Assembly (NCBI GenBank): GCA_007695015.1 | Contig: REEN01000057.1 | Coordinates: forward strand, 1 to 64,000 | DNA from: Marinilabiliales bacterium | GTDB taxonomy: Bacteria > Bacteroidota > Bacteroidia > Bacteroidales > PUMT01 | Direction: 5' to 3' | Length of the DNA stretch: 64,000 nt | In this document: positions 1 through 7,631 of the stretch, one piece after another | How the letters are laid out: each line of letters begins with the position of its first letter | Numbering within the stretch: the stretch's first letter is position 1 | Made by a program: the position numbers and the translations under genes | The notes under the pieces: generated by a model | What the model was told of the DNA's origin: nothing | Database searches by the model: none | The model's input: only the letters and a program-made list of their open reading frames with translations

Positions 1-293
1 TTTGAGACCTTTACGGTCGCTTTTGCTATACCGGTCACACTGGCATAGAGGCTGTCAAGGATACGCCCTGCCACATTTTCAAGCAGGTGTCCGGGTATTT
101 CCATCTGCTCCTTCACTTTTTCATACGCGAGCTGGTAGTCAAGGGTGTCGGCCAGATCATCTGTTGCGGCAGCACTATCGAGGCGGGTCGATATTTCAAG
201 GTCAACCAGGAACCTGTTGCCTGTCATTCTCTCTTCCCGGTAACATCCGTGGTAAGCATGGAATTCCATGTTCTCTATCCTGATAATTCCCAT
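1..293 (-). CDS. folB: Dihydroneopterin aldolase FolB (3' end cut by window edge)
   Basis: FolB converts 7,8-dihydroneopterin to 6-hydroxymethyl-dihydropterin and glycolaldehyde in cytoplasmic folate synthesis. The visible 97 residues show the family start, an N-terminal strand followed by FHAYHGCYREE, then RFLVDLEIST, the ADTLDYQLAYE segment and the HLLENVAGRILD helix around residues 69-80. Bacterial FolB is about 120 residues, so only the last part, with the final strand, is missing beyond position 1. I chose ATG 293, which gives the usual MGIIRIENMEFHAYHG opening; an internal ATG at 269 is the alternative and has a looser purine-rich stretch upstream. It is transcribed away from glnS, with 243 bases between the two starts. 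The family call is confident; the exact start is less so. Confidence 0.85.
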   Translation of the reverse strand, partial: MGIIRIENMEFHAYHGCYREERMTGNRFLVDLEISTRLDSAAATDDLADTLDYQLAYEKVKEQMEIPGHLLENVAGRILDSLYASVTGIAKATVKVS

Positions 294-391
294 TCCTCAG
301 AGTTTTGCGCCAAAAATAGCAATTCCTTCCGTAAATATGCCGGGTATGAAAAAAAAGCCGCCGGCCGCCTGCAGTATTTATTAATTACTTT

Positions 392-399
392 TACTTTTG
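392..399 (+). promoter_or_regulatory. Possible -7 box for glnS
   Basis: TACTTTTG matches the Bacteroidota -7 consensus TAnnTTTG and lies about 137 bases upstream of the glnS start. No TTTG is present at the expected 19-21 base spacing upstream, so this is a weak call. The leader that would follow shows no recognised riboswitch. The rest of the folB-glnS spacer holds no gene that I can support. Confidence 0.35.
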
Positions 400-536
400 T
401 AACCTCTGATCGCGACAAAACAGGAACCCCGGCACAACGGCCGCAACCTTCTCTGGCAAGCTGTGACGGGAATACCAGCTGTCGCCGGTTTGGCTGACAG
501 GAGAGAACCGGGACTGGTGCACTAAAAATATGAAGA

Positions 537-2252
537 ATGGCACAGAACAGTTTCCCCGATAAGGGGAAAAAAGAGGAAGGACGCTCCCTCAATTTCATAG
601 AGCAGATAATTGAAGAGGATATACGCAACGGCAAGAACGAAGGAAGGGTACACACCCGGTTCCCGCCCGAGCCTAACGGTTACCTGCATATCGGGCACGC
701 CAAGTCAATCTGCCTCAATTACGGGCTCGCCGAAAAGTATAACGGATACTATAACCTGCGGTTTGACGATACCAATCCCCTTACGGAGGAAGTTGAATAT
801 GTTGACTCCATCATGGAGGATGTAAGGTGGCTGGGTTACGACTGGGAAGACCGGCTGTACTACGCCTCCGACTATTTCGAGCAACTGTATGAATGGGCAG
901 AGAAGCTTGTGATGAAGGGTAAGGCGTACGTCTGCGACCTCAGTGCCGCCGAGATAAGCGTGCAACGGGGAGGGCCGACCAGGCCGGGTACTGATAGCCC
1001 TTACAGGAGCCGCAGTGCTGAAGAGAACCTTGATCTCTTCAGGCGCATGCGTGCAGGAGAGTTTGCAAACGGTGAAAAGGTGCTCAGGGCAAAGATCGAC
1101 ATGGCATCGCCCAACATGCACATGCGCGACCCGGTCCTTTACAGGATCATTCATGCGCCGCATCACAGAACGGGAAACAGATGGTGCATCTACCCAACCT
1201 ACGACTACGCACACGGGCAGAGCGACTCCATCGAGGGCATCACGCATTCCATCTGCACGCTTGAATTTGAGGTTCACAGGCCTCTGTATGACTGGTTCAT
1301 CCAGGAGCTGGAGATCTTCCCGAGCCGTCAGATTGAATTCGCCAGGCTCAACCTCAGCTATACGATCATGAGCAAGCGCAAGCTGCTGCAACTGGTGAAA
1401 GAGGGGCATGTATCGGGCTGGGATGACCCGCGGATGCCGACAATAAGCGGGCTGCGCCGGAGGGGCTATACCCCGGGGTCGATCAGGTACTTTGCCGACC
1501 GCATAGGGGTTGCCAAGCGCGACAACGTTATTGATGTGGCGCTGCTGGAGCATAGCGTGCGCGAGGACCTGAACAAAAAGGCAACCCGCGTAATGGCGGT
1601 CCTAAACCCCCTTAAGATTATTATTACCAATTACCCCGAAGGGGAAACAGAAGAGGTGGAGGCCGTGATTAACCCCGAGATGCCGGAGCTGGGCAAAAGG
1701 AAGGTCCCCTTCTCGCGCGAGATACTGATCGAAAGGGATGATTTCATGGAGGACCCGCCGAAAAAGTTTTTCAGGCTGGGACCGGGCAGGGAGGTGAGGC
1801 TTAAATACGCCTATATAATAAAGTGCGAAAAGGTTGTGAAAAACGATGCCGGCGAAATAAGCGAACTGCATTGCACCTATGACCCGCTGACCAGAAGCGG
1901 CATGCCCGATGCCAACCGCAAGGTAAAAAGCACCATACACTGGGTTTCGCGGCCACATGCACAGGAGGTGGAGGTGAGGCTGTTCGACAGGCTTTTCATG
2001 AAAGAGAACCCTGACGATGCTGAAGAGGGGCAGGATTTCAAATCAAACCTCAACCCTGAATCGCTCAAGGTTACCAAAGGATACATCTCATCGGGATTTG
2101 AAGGTGCCGGCGCCCTCGATAAGTTCCAGTTCGAGCGGCTGGGCTATTTCTGCGTCGATCCCGGCTCTGCGCCCGGCAGGATGATCTTTAACCGTACGGT
2201 TACCCTGCGCGATGCCTGGGCGAGGATAGGCCATAAGGGTGCACCACGGTAA
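537..2252 (+). CDS. glnS: Glutaminyl-tRNA synthetase
   Basis: Cytoplasmic class I synthetase that charges tRNA-Gln directly with glutamine. The 571-residue product is close to the usual 550-570. The Rossmann fold carries HIGH at residues 51-54 inside [14 protein letters not shown], and the KMSKS-type signature appears as IMSKRKL around residues 277-283. The GlnRS-specific segments RFDDTNP and [18 protein letters not shown] are present, and the C-terminal anticodon-binding beta-barrels follow (PVNPL-like start at [14 protein letters not shown], ending near GRMIFNRTV). The start at 537 is the first ATG that gives the conserved N-terminus; a GAAG run lies directly upstream. A separate gltX lies 2.4 kb away, so direct Gln charging is expected rather than the amidotransferase route. 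Identification is secure. Confidence 0.97.
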   Translation: MAQNSFPDKGKKEEGRSLNFIEQIIEEDIRNGKNEGRVHTRFPPEPNGYLHIGHAKSICLNYGLAEKYNGYYNLRFDDTNPLTEEVEYVDSIMEDVRWLGYDWEDRLYYASDYFEQLYEWAEKLVMKGKAYVCDLSAAEISVQRGGPTRPGTDSPYRSRSAEENLDLFRRMRAGEFANGEKVLRAKIDMASPNMHMRDPVLYRIIHAPHHRTGNRWCIYPTYDYAHGQSDSIEGITHSICTLEFEVHRPLYDWFIQELEIFPSRQIEFARLNLSYTIMSKRKLLQLVKEGHVSGWDDPRMPTISGLRRRGYTPGSIRYFADRIGVAKRDNVIDVALLEHSVREDLNKKATRVMAVLNPLKIIITNYPEGETEEVEAVINPEMPELGKRKVPFSREILIERDDFMEDPPKKFFRLGPGREVRLKYAYIIKCEKVVKNDAGEISELHCTYDPLTRSGMPDANRKVKSTIHWVSRPHAQEVEVRLFDRLFMKENPDDAEEGQDFKSNLNPESLKVTKGYISSGFEGAGALDKFQFERLGYFCVDPGSAPGRMIFNRTVTLRDAWARIGHKGAPR

Positions 2253-2362
2253 AAAGTGCCGGGGCTCCCCCGATATGCCTTACCTTGCCGGCTGCCGTGC
2301 AGCATTGACTGCAGGATGGTGCATGCTGCCGGATGATGTCTGCTGCAGGATGGAACTGGCTG

Positions 2363-2413
2363 CGTGACTGCGCCGGCTACGTGACCGCGCCGGCTACGTG
2401 ACCGCGCCGGCTG
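2363..2413. repeat. 17-bp tandem repeat, three copies, downstream of glnS
   Basis: Three head-to-tail copies (2363-2379, 2380-2396, 2397-2413) of the unit CGTGACCGCGCCGGCTA, with one substitution in copy 1 and one at the end of copy 3. They lie in the convergent spacer between glnS and amrB. The spacer is GC-rich and no clear intrinsic terminator is visible. It is one of several CCGG-rich minisatellites in the window. Confidence 0.85.
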
Positions 2414-2432
2414 CGGAAAGTAATCAAACCTG

Positions 2433-3278
2433 CTATATGTAAAACAGCACCGAGACATAGCTTACCACACCCGAGGTGTCTCCGGCCGGGCCGGAGTCGC
2501 CCCTGCTCAGTACTCTCACCTTGTAATCAGGTTCAACAATATCCGAGTATTCCATCAGCGTCATTATGGGGCCGCACCCGCAAACGGAAAGATCATGCCT
2601 GGCAGCTTTCTCAAATACCCCACTGCTGTCTTTGTTTAGAATTGCCTTCAGTAATATGTCGTCCTTATCCCTTGCTTCAGAACGCGACACAAAATGGGAA
2701 AAATCGGAAGAGGCTATCAGCAGCACTCTCCTCCCGGTCCTCCTTACGGCGGTATGGATCCTTCCGGCAGCCTCAACCGCGGCATCATGGTCCTGGTCAA
2801 GCATATTCAGGCAGACAATCCTTGTCTTACCGGGAAAAAAATGCTTTATGTATGGCACTATCACCTCGGCAGAGTGCTCCCTGCGCTGGGCGGCCTTTGA
2901 GAAGGGCAGCTTCATCTCTGCGGCAAGCTCCAGGTCAGTCTCTGCCGTCCCGTTCGGCACCTCCCAGTACTGGTGGTCATCAACCGATATGGGCGGGCCC
3001 AGTCCGTAATGATTAGGATTCACAATGACAACCGTTTCGGCAATGAAAAGATTGTTCCGTGCCGTTTCAAAGAAATGGACAGCCTGCCTGCCGCAATATT
3101 CAATACCGGCATGTGGCACTATGCCGCCCAGCACTGCTCCGGGCACCGGGTTTTTGTCAATATCCGGCTCCTCCTCTTTCAGAAAAAGGTCAAGCAGCCT
3201 GCCAACCTCATCCCTGCCTGAGGGGTAGAACATGCCGGCAACACCGGGAGGCCTTGTATTTGTTTTATCTGCGGCCAT
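2433..3278 (-). CDS. amrB: AmmeMemoRadiSam system protein B (Memo-like)
   Basis: 281-residue member of the Memo family, related to the LigB-type dioxygenase fold. Its biochemical role in bacteria is not settled. The residues that line the metal/active-site pocket in Memo proteins are recognisable: VPHAGIEYCG (His), NPNHYG (His), SSDFSHF (Asp-His) and SVCGCGPI (Cys). The start at ATG 3278 gives the family N-terminus RPPGVAGMFYP; the open frame extends upstream to 3425, but that part is encoded by repetitive GC-rich DNA and looks non-coding. It is downstream of gltX and amrS on the same strand, separated from amrS by 322 bases. The AMMECR1 partner (protein A) is not in the window. The family call is confident; the function is unknown. 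Confidence 0.88.
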   Translation of the reverse strand: MAADKTNTRPPGVAGMFYPSGRDEVGRLLDLFLKEEEPDIDKNPVPGAVLGGIVPHAGIEYCGRQAVHFFETARNNLFIAETVVIVNPNHYGLGPPISVDDHQYWEVPNGTAETDLELAAEMKLPFSKAAQRREHSAEVIVPYIKHFFPGKTRIVCLNMLDQDHDAAVEAAGRIHTAVRRTGRRVLLIASSDFSHFVSRSEARDKDDILLKAILNKDSSGVFEKAARHDLSVCGCGPIMTLMEYSDIVEPDYKVRVLSRGDSGPAGDTSGVVSYVSVLFYI

Positions 3279-3436
3279 TGAGGGTAATGGTATTGTCTTG
3301 TTAAAACCGGTACCGTCAGTGCAAGTTAGCGAAATCATTCCCAACTGACAACAGCCACCGGGTCTGTCGCACTCTGGCATCATGCCGGTTGATCCGGGTA
3401 TAATGCCGGCCCGGACATTCTGCATCAGCCTGCCGG

Positions 3437-3536
3437 CCGGAGTTGGTCACACGGGGCCTGCCAACCGGAGTTGGTCGGCCGGGGCCTGCCGACCGGAGTT
3501 GGTCAGCCGGGGCAGATCGGCCGGGGCAGATCGGCC
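3437..3536. repeat. 28-bp and 14-bp GC-rich tandem repeats between amrS and amrB
   Basis: The 322-base gap between amrS and amrB holds three 28-bp units starting at 3437, 3465 and 3493, each opening with CCGGAGTTGGTC. They are followed by two 14-bp units, GGCCGGGGCAGATC-like, up to about 3536. Frames across this stretch are open only because of the repeat. The translated products are Gly/Pro/Ala-rich without known motifs, so I read it as non-coding minisatellite DNA. Confidence 0.85.
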
Positions 3537-3600
3537 GAAACCCCTGAGTCCGGGCCCGTCAACCAGGACCTGCCGGCCGGGGCCTGCGAGCCGGGGCCCG

Positions 3601-4611
3601 TTACCCGGCAACAACGACCTTTGTCCCGCATTTCCGGCAATTCCCATTTGGATCGATCCCGGCAGCATCGGTACTGTACCCGCTACGCCTGATCACTACC
3701 GTGCCGCAGCCTGCACACCTTGTATCGGAGCTTCCCTGCAAAGCCGGCATGTTCCCGGTGTAAACATAATCAAGGGCCCCGGCAGCGATCCCGTAAAACT
3801 TCTCCATCACGGTCAGCGGGGTTGCCGGGGCATCACAGCGCCATGAGGGGAAATACCTGGAGATATGAAGCACGGTATCGGTTCCCAGCTCACCTGCTAT
3901 CCATCGTGTCATTTCCCGGAACATTTTCTCATCATCATTCAGGCCGGTAACAACAAGGTGGGTGATCTCAAGGTGCAGGCCCCTCTTTCTTATTGCTTGC
4001 AGGGCTGACTTAACCGGTGCAAGGGATCCGCCCGCCACCTTCCTGTAAAAAACATCGCTGAACGATTTAAGGTCAATATTGAAGGCATCTGTAACTTCCA
4101 GCAGTTCGCCGAGGGGCCGGCTGTTGATATAACCGTTGCTCACAACAACGTTCTTCAGTCCCCGCTCCCTTGCCTTTACAGCAATATCATACATATACTC
4201 GTACCACACCACCGGCTCATTGTACGTAAAGGCAATACCGACATTCCCGGGCAGTTTCCGGGCTCTTTCCGCTACCTGCAACGGAGCGGTATACTCCAGC
4301 CGGGGTATGTCGTCAACAGAGGCCTGGGAAATTGTATGGTTCTGGCAGAAGATGCAATTGAAATTGCACCCCGCCGTCCCGATCGAGAGAATATCCCTTC
4401 CGGGGAAGAAATGGTAGAGGGGCTTTTTCTCAATGGGATCTGCAGCCATGGATACGGGATAGCCGTAGGCAGCCGTCAGCAGCCGGCCGCCATTGTTGAT
4501 CCGTACCCTGCATTTACCGCCGGCGCCCTCTTCCATCGAACAGGAATGCGGGCATAGCAGGCATGTCACCTTGTTGCCGGCACCGGTTTTGTAATAGCGT
4601 GCCTCCAGCAT
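3601..4611 (-). CDS. amrS: AmmeMemoRadiSam system radical SAM enzyme
   Basis: 336-residue radical SAM protein of the AmrS family, thought to act with Memo-type protein B; the substrate is unknown. An N-terminal Cys-rich signature (CLLCPHSC, then GGKCRVR) precedes the radical SAM motif CNFNCIFCQN, which supplies the CxxxCxxC ligands of the 4Fe-4S cluster. FTYNEPVVWYEYM and NGYINSRPL are typical family segments. The C-terminus has two CxxC pairs (CAGC and CRKC), a zinc-ribbon-like tail common in these enzymes. ATG 4611 is preceded by AGGA at good spacing; an upstream in-frame start at 4653 would overlap nothing but gives no conserved residues. It lies 64 bases after the gltX stop, so gltX-amrS cotranscription is likely. 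Confidence 0.9.
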   Translation of the reverse strand: MLEARYYKTGAGNKVTCLLCPHSCSMEEGAGGKCRVRINNGGRLLTAAYGYPVSMAADPIEKKPLYHFFPGRDILSIGTAGCNFNCIFCQNHTISQASVDDIPRLEYTAPLQVAERARKLPGNVGIAFTYNEPVVWYEYMYDIAVKARERGLKNVVVSNGYINSRPLGELLEVTDAFNIDLKSFSDVFYRKVAGGSLAPVKSALQAIRKRGLHLEITHLVVTGLNDDEKMFREMTRWIAGELGTDTVLHISRYFPSWRCDAPATPLTVMEKFYGIAAGALDYVYTGNMPALQGSSDTRCAGCGTVVIRRSGYSTDAAGIDPNGNCRKCGTKVVVAG

Positions 4612-4675
4612 GATTATCCTGTTATACCTGAACTCAGTGGCCAGGTATTGCAAACGTCATCCGGTATCACGGTAC

Positions 4676-6232
4676 TCAGGCTGATAGCGCTTCGACAGCA
4701 AGCCCGATCCGTTCAATTGTTTCATCACGGCCCAGCAGTTCCATTATCATGAACAGGTCAGGGCCCTTGCCCTCGCCCACGAGCGCAAGACGTGCCGGGA
4801 TCATCACGTTACCCATGCCTATACCCTCCTTTTCCAGGTATCCCTTGACCGTTGCCGAGATACTCCCGGCATCAAACGGCTCGACCTCACTGAGCAGATC
4901 AGATACCTTACGGAGCAGCATGGGTGTATCCTCCTTCCACTTTTTCTTCACCAGCTTCTCATCATACACGGCAGGCCTCTCAAAGAAAAATGATGCCTGA
5001 TCCCATATCTCATGTACAAAGTCAGCCCTCTCACGCACCAGGCTGCATATCTGTCCGGTACGTTCAGGGTCGGGCGAATGGCCTTTTTCCTGCAATATTT
5101 TCATGAATTCTCCGGCCACCCTGCCGGGACCGGCATTCTGCAGGTACTGGTGGTTGAACCAACGGGCTTTTTCAGGGTCGAAGCGGGCGCCTGCCTTATG
5201 GACCTTCTCCAGGGAGAACTGGCTAATCATCTCCTCCATGGTGAAAATCTCCTGTTCAGTCCCCGAATTCCATCCGAGCAGGGCCAGGAGGTTGACAAAT
5301 GCCTCAGGGAAATAACCTGCCTCCCGGTAACCTTCGGACACTTCCCCGGTAACGGGATCCTTCCAGCGCAGCGGGAACACAGGGAAGCCGAGCCGGTCGC
5401 CATCCCTCTTGCTCAGCTTGCCCTTGCCCCCGGGCTTAAGCAGGAGCGGCAGGTGGGCAAACTGAGGCATTCTCTCTGCCCATCCGAAGGCTTCATAAAG
5501 CAGCACGTGCAGCGGCAATGACGGCAGCCACTCCTCACCCCTGATCACATGGGTTATCTCCATCAGGTAGTCGTCGGCCACGTTGGCAAGATGGTATGTC
5601 GGCATGCCGTCTGCCTTAAATAGTACCTTGTCGTCAAGTGTGCTTGTGTTTACCCGCACTTCGCCCCTGATGATGTCACTGATGACCACTTCCCGGTTCT
5701 CCGGCATCAAAAACCTGACGACCCAGGGCACTCCTTTGTCTTTTAGCTCCTGCACCTTCCCGGGCGGAAGCACCAGTGAGTTTCTGAGAGTGTTCCTCAC
5801 CGTATGGTCATACTGGAAAACCTCTCCGTTCTTCTCCTTTTCCTGTCGAAGATGATCAAGCTCTTCGGGCGTGTCGAAAGCGATGTAGGCATTTCCGCTC
5901 TTTACAAGCCCCATTGCATAGCTGCCGTAGATATCCTTTCGCTCGCTCTGCCTGTAAGGTGCATGGGGCCCTCCTGCAGGCACTCCCTCGTCAGGCTCCA
6001 TGCCGCACCACCTCAGGGCATCGACTATATAGCTCTCTGCTCCGTCAACGTAGCGCTGCTGATCGGTGTCTTCTATCCTCAAAATGAAGGTGCCATTGTG
6101 CCGGCGGGCAAAAAGGTAATTGAATAGCGCCGTCCGCACACCGCCTATATGAAGGGGGCCGGTGGGACTTGGTGCAAAACGCACTCTTACGGTGCCTGTT
6201 ATGTCAGCTTTCGCTGCTCCGGTATCAGCCAT
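4676..6232 (-). CDS. gltX: Glutamyl-tRNA synthetase
   Basis: Class I synthetase that charges tRNA-Glu; charged tRNA-Glu also feeds haem synthesis in species that use the C5 route. The 518 residues are normal for Bacteroidota. The signature RFAPSPTGPLHIGG places HIGG at residues 28-31, and KLSKRDGD starts near residue 272. RIEDTDQQRYV and the VIRGEEWLPSLPLH segment are also typical. The C-terminal half is the alpha-helical anticodon-binding cage. The start at 6232 is supported by the extended but conserved VRVRFAPSPTG context. Upstream DNA contains a GC-rich hairpin (6258-6278) in the leader. Together with glnS this gives both direct charging enzymes in one 6-kb stretch. Confidence 0.96.
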   Translation of the reverse strand: MADTGAAKADITGTVRVRFAPSPTGPLHIGGVRTALFNYLFARRHNGTFILRIEDTDQQRYVDGAESYIVDALRWCGMEPDEGVPAGGPHAPYRQSERKDIYGSYAMGLVKSGNAYIAFDTPEELDHLRQEKEKNGEVFQYDHTVRNTLRNSLVLPPGKVQELKDKGVPWVVRFLMPENREVVISDIIRGEVRVNTSTLDDKVLFKADGMPTYHLANVADDYLMEITHVIRGEEWLPSLPLHVLLYEAFGWAERMPQFAHLPLLLKPGGKGKLSKRDGDRLGFPVFPLRWKDPVTGEVSEGYREAGYFPEAFVNLLALLGWNSGTEQEIFTMEEMISQFSLEKVHKAGARFDPEKARWFNHQYLQNAGPGRVAGEFMKILQEKGHSPDPERTGQICSLVRERADFVHEIWDQASFFFERPAVYDEKLVKKKWKEDTPMLLRKVSDLLSEVEPFDAGSISATVKGYLEKEGIGMGNVMIPARLALVGEGKGPDLFMIMELLGRDETIERIGLAVEALSA

Positions 6233-6257
6233 GGGATTCCTTTTTTATAATGAACCG

Positions 6258-6278
6258 CTCCGGGACATAGCCCCGAAG
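6258..6278 (-). other. Hairpin in the gltX leader
   Basis: Arms 6258-6264 and 6272-6278 pair over seven bases (one G-U) around a short loop, just upstream of the gltX start on the transcribed strand. A closely similar sequence with a perfect stem occurs at 27037-27053 upstream of ald. No poly-U follows, so it is not a typical intrinsic terminator. Confidence 0.4.
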
Positions 6279-6371
6279 TATCAACATGAGGGTTCAGTTA
6301 CACTTAAGATGTAAAAATACAAAAAATAGCGGAGGCCCCGGATATCGATTATGCAGGTCTGCTTAACGGTT

Positions 6372-7334
6372 TCAGATCAAGCCTTTATCATGCTTCTCCT
6401 TTATGGCGCGCAGCATATCCGCGGTCATGGCATCAAGGTCATATTCAGGCTGCCATCCCCACTCCTCGCGGGCTGCCGAATCGTCGACCGAATTTGGCCA
6501 GGAATCTGCAATATCCTGCCGGCTGTCGGGCTCATAGCTGATCTCGAAACCGGGCATCTGTTTTTTGACCGAAGCGGCCAGTTCACCCGCACTGAAGCTC
6601 ATCGCGCCAACGTTGAAGTCGCAGTGGTGCCTGAGCTTGCTGAAATCGGCCTGCATAAGGTCTATGGTCGCCTTGAGACAGTCGGGCATGTACATCATCG
6701 GCAGTCGTGTATCCTCTTTGACAAAGCAGGTGTACCTGTTGTTCTTTACAGCTTCATAATAGATTGCCACGGCATAATCGGTGGTTCCCCCGCCGGGCAG
6801 TGTTTCGTGGCTGATGATACCGGGGTAACGGAGACCCCTGACATCAAGACCGTAACGCTTTACATAATAATCTCCAAGCAATTCGCCGGCCACTTTTGTA
6901 ACACCATACATGGTAGTGGGCTTCAGTACCGTCTCCTGCGGTGTGTTGTCAGCGGGAGTTGATGGTCCGAAGACAGCTATCGAGCTTGGAACGAGCACCT
7001 GCTTCATCTTGAGCTCCCGGGCAATCTCCAGTACATTGATAAGGCCGTTCATATTGACGTCCCAGGCCAGCATCGGATTATTCTCACCGGTGGCTGATAG
7101 TATGGCAGCCATGTTAATTATCGTATCAATCCTGTATTTATTTACCACTGAAGCAAGCCCTTCAGTGTCGAGCGCATCTACCACCTCGCAGGGTCCTGTT
7201 TCAGAAAGCTTATCCGAAGGTTTTGTCTTGCGTATTCCTGCTACTACGTTTGAACCGCCATACATGTCGCGCAACAGCAGTGTCAGTTCCGAGCCTATCT
7301 GTCCGGCCGAGCCTATTACCAGTATTTTACTCAT
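6372..7334 (-). CDS. tdh: L-threonine 3-dehydrogenase, epimerase (short-chain) type
   Basis: NAD-dependent oxidation of L-threonine to 2-amino-3-ketobutyrate. The 320-residue protein has a Rossmann start ILVIGSAGQIGSEL (GxxGxxG) and the extended SDR catalytic pair YGVTK (Tyr and Lys three apart), plus a Ser-rich strand VLVPSSIAVFG. These features place it with the UDP-galactose-epimerase-like threonine dehydrogenases known from Bacteroidota, not with the zinc medium-chain type. ATG 7334 starts exactly at the first Rossmann strand; the open frame upstream to 7553 is repeat-encoded. It is divergent from kbl, whose product uses its product, which strongly supports the assignment over a generic sugar epimerase. 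Confidence 0.9.
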   Translation of the reverse strand: MSKILVIGSAGQIGSELTLLLRDMYGGSNVVAGIRKTKPSDKLSETGPCEVVDALDTEGLASVVNKYRIDTIINMAAILSATGENNPMLAWDVNMNGLINVLEIARELKMKQVLVPSSIAVFGPSTPADNTPQETVLKPTTMYGVTKVAGELLGDYYVKRYGLDVRGLRYPGIISHETLPGGGTTDYAVAIYYEAVKNNRYTCFVKEDTRLPMMYMPDCLKATIDLMQADFSKLRHHCDFNVGAMSFSAGELAASVKKQMPGFEISYEPDSRQDIADSWPNSVDDSAAREEWGWQPEYDLDAMTADMLRAIKEKHDKGLI

Positions 7335-7420
7335 CTGTTCAGGTATTTTATGATTTGTTATACTACAAATAAATACAAAATCATTGTCAATATCCTTGAT
7401 TTTTTTCATTTGTGCGCACT

Positions 7421-7582
7421 GTTTTTCAACATAAAGAGATGCCGGGGCCACATGCCACTGGCCATTCTGCCGCCGCTTACATGCCCGGTTTTTCAACATA
7501 AAGAGATGCCGGGGCCACACGCCGCAGGCCTTTCTGCCGCCGGTTCCATGCACTGCTTTTCAACATAAAAGGTAAGATGCGA
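7421..7582. repeat. 67-bp tandem repeat (about 2.4 copies) between tdh and kbl
   Basis: Copy 1 spans 7421-7487 and copy 2 spans 7488-7554; a partial third copy starts at 7555 and decays after about 27 bases. Each copy opens with TTTTTCAACATAAAGAGATG or a near match, followed by GCCGGGGCCAC. The first two copies agree at most positions. The array occupies the divergent promoter region of tdh and kbl. The third copy runs almost into the putative kbl -7 box. Confidence 0.9.
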
Positions 7583-7600
7583 TATGAGTCCGAAAAAATC

Positions 7601-7608
7601 TATCTTTG
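7601..7608 (+). promoter_or_regulatory. Putative -7 box of kbl
   Basis: TATCTTTG matches TAnnTTTG and sits 23 bases before the kbl ATG, which would give a short leader. A TTTG at the usual spacing upstream is not present, so the -33 element is weak or different. The decayed third copy of the 67-bp repeat ends just upstream of it. Confidence 0.5.
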
Positions 7609-7631
7609 TGTATCACCAATAAAAAACAATT

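Noticed and set aside
400-536. Leader of glnS considered as a riboswitch or T-box
   Set aside because: No known conserved core (T-box, B12 box or similar) is seen, and T-boxes are not typical of this phylum.
275-655. Open frame between folB and glnS
   Set aside because: It overlaps both genes antisense or upstream and has no recognisable features; the spacer seems to be regulatory.
705-1553. Long open frame antisense to glnS
   Set aside because: It lies entirely within glnS, has no recognisable family motif, and its composition reflects the opposite-strand codons.
3437-3536. Regular repeats considered as a CRISPR array
   Set aside because: The units are contiguous without unique spacers, and no cas gene is present in the window.
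3382-3846. Open frame encoding Pro/Gly/Arg-rich repeats
   Set aside because: It arises from the 28-bp minisatellite and runs into amrS antisense; no start signal or conserved residue.
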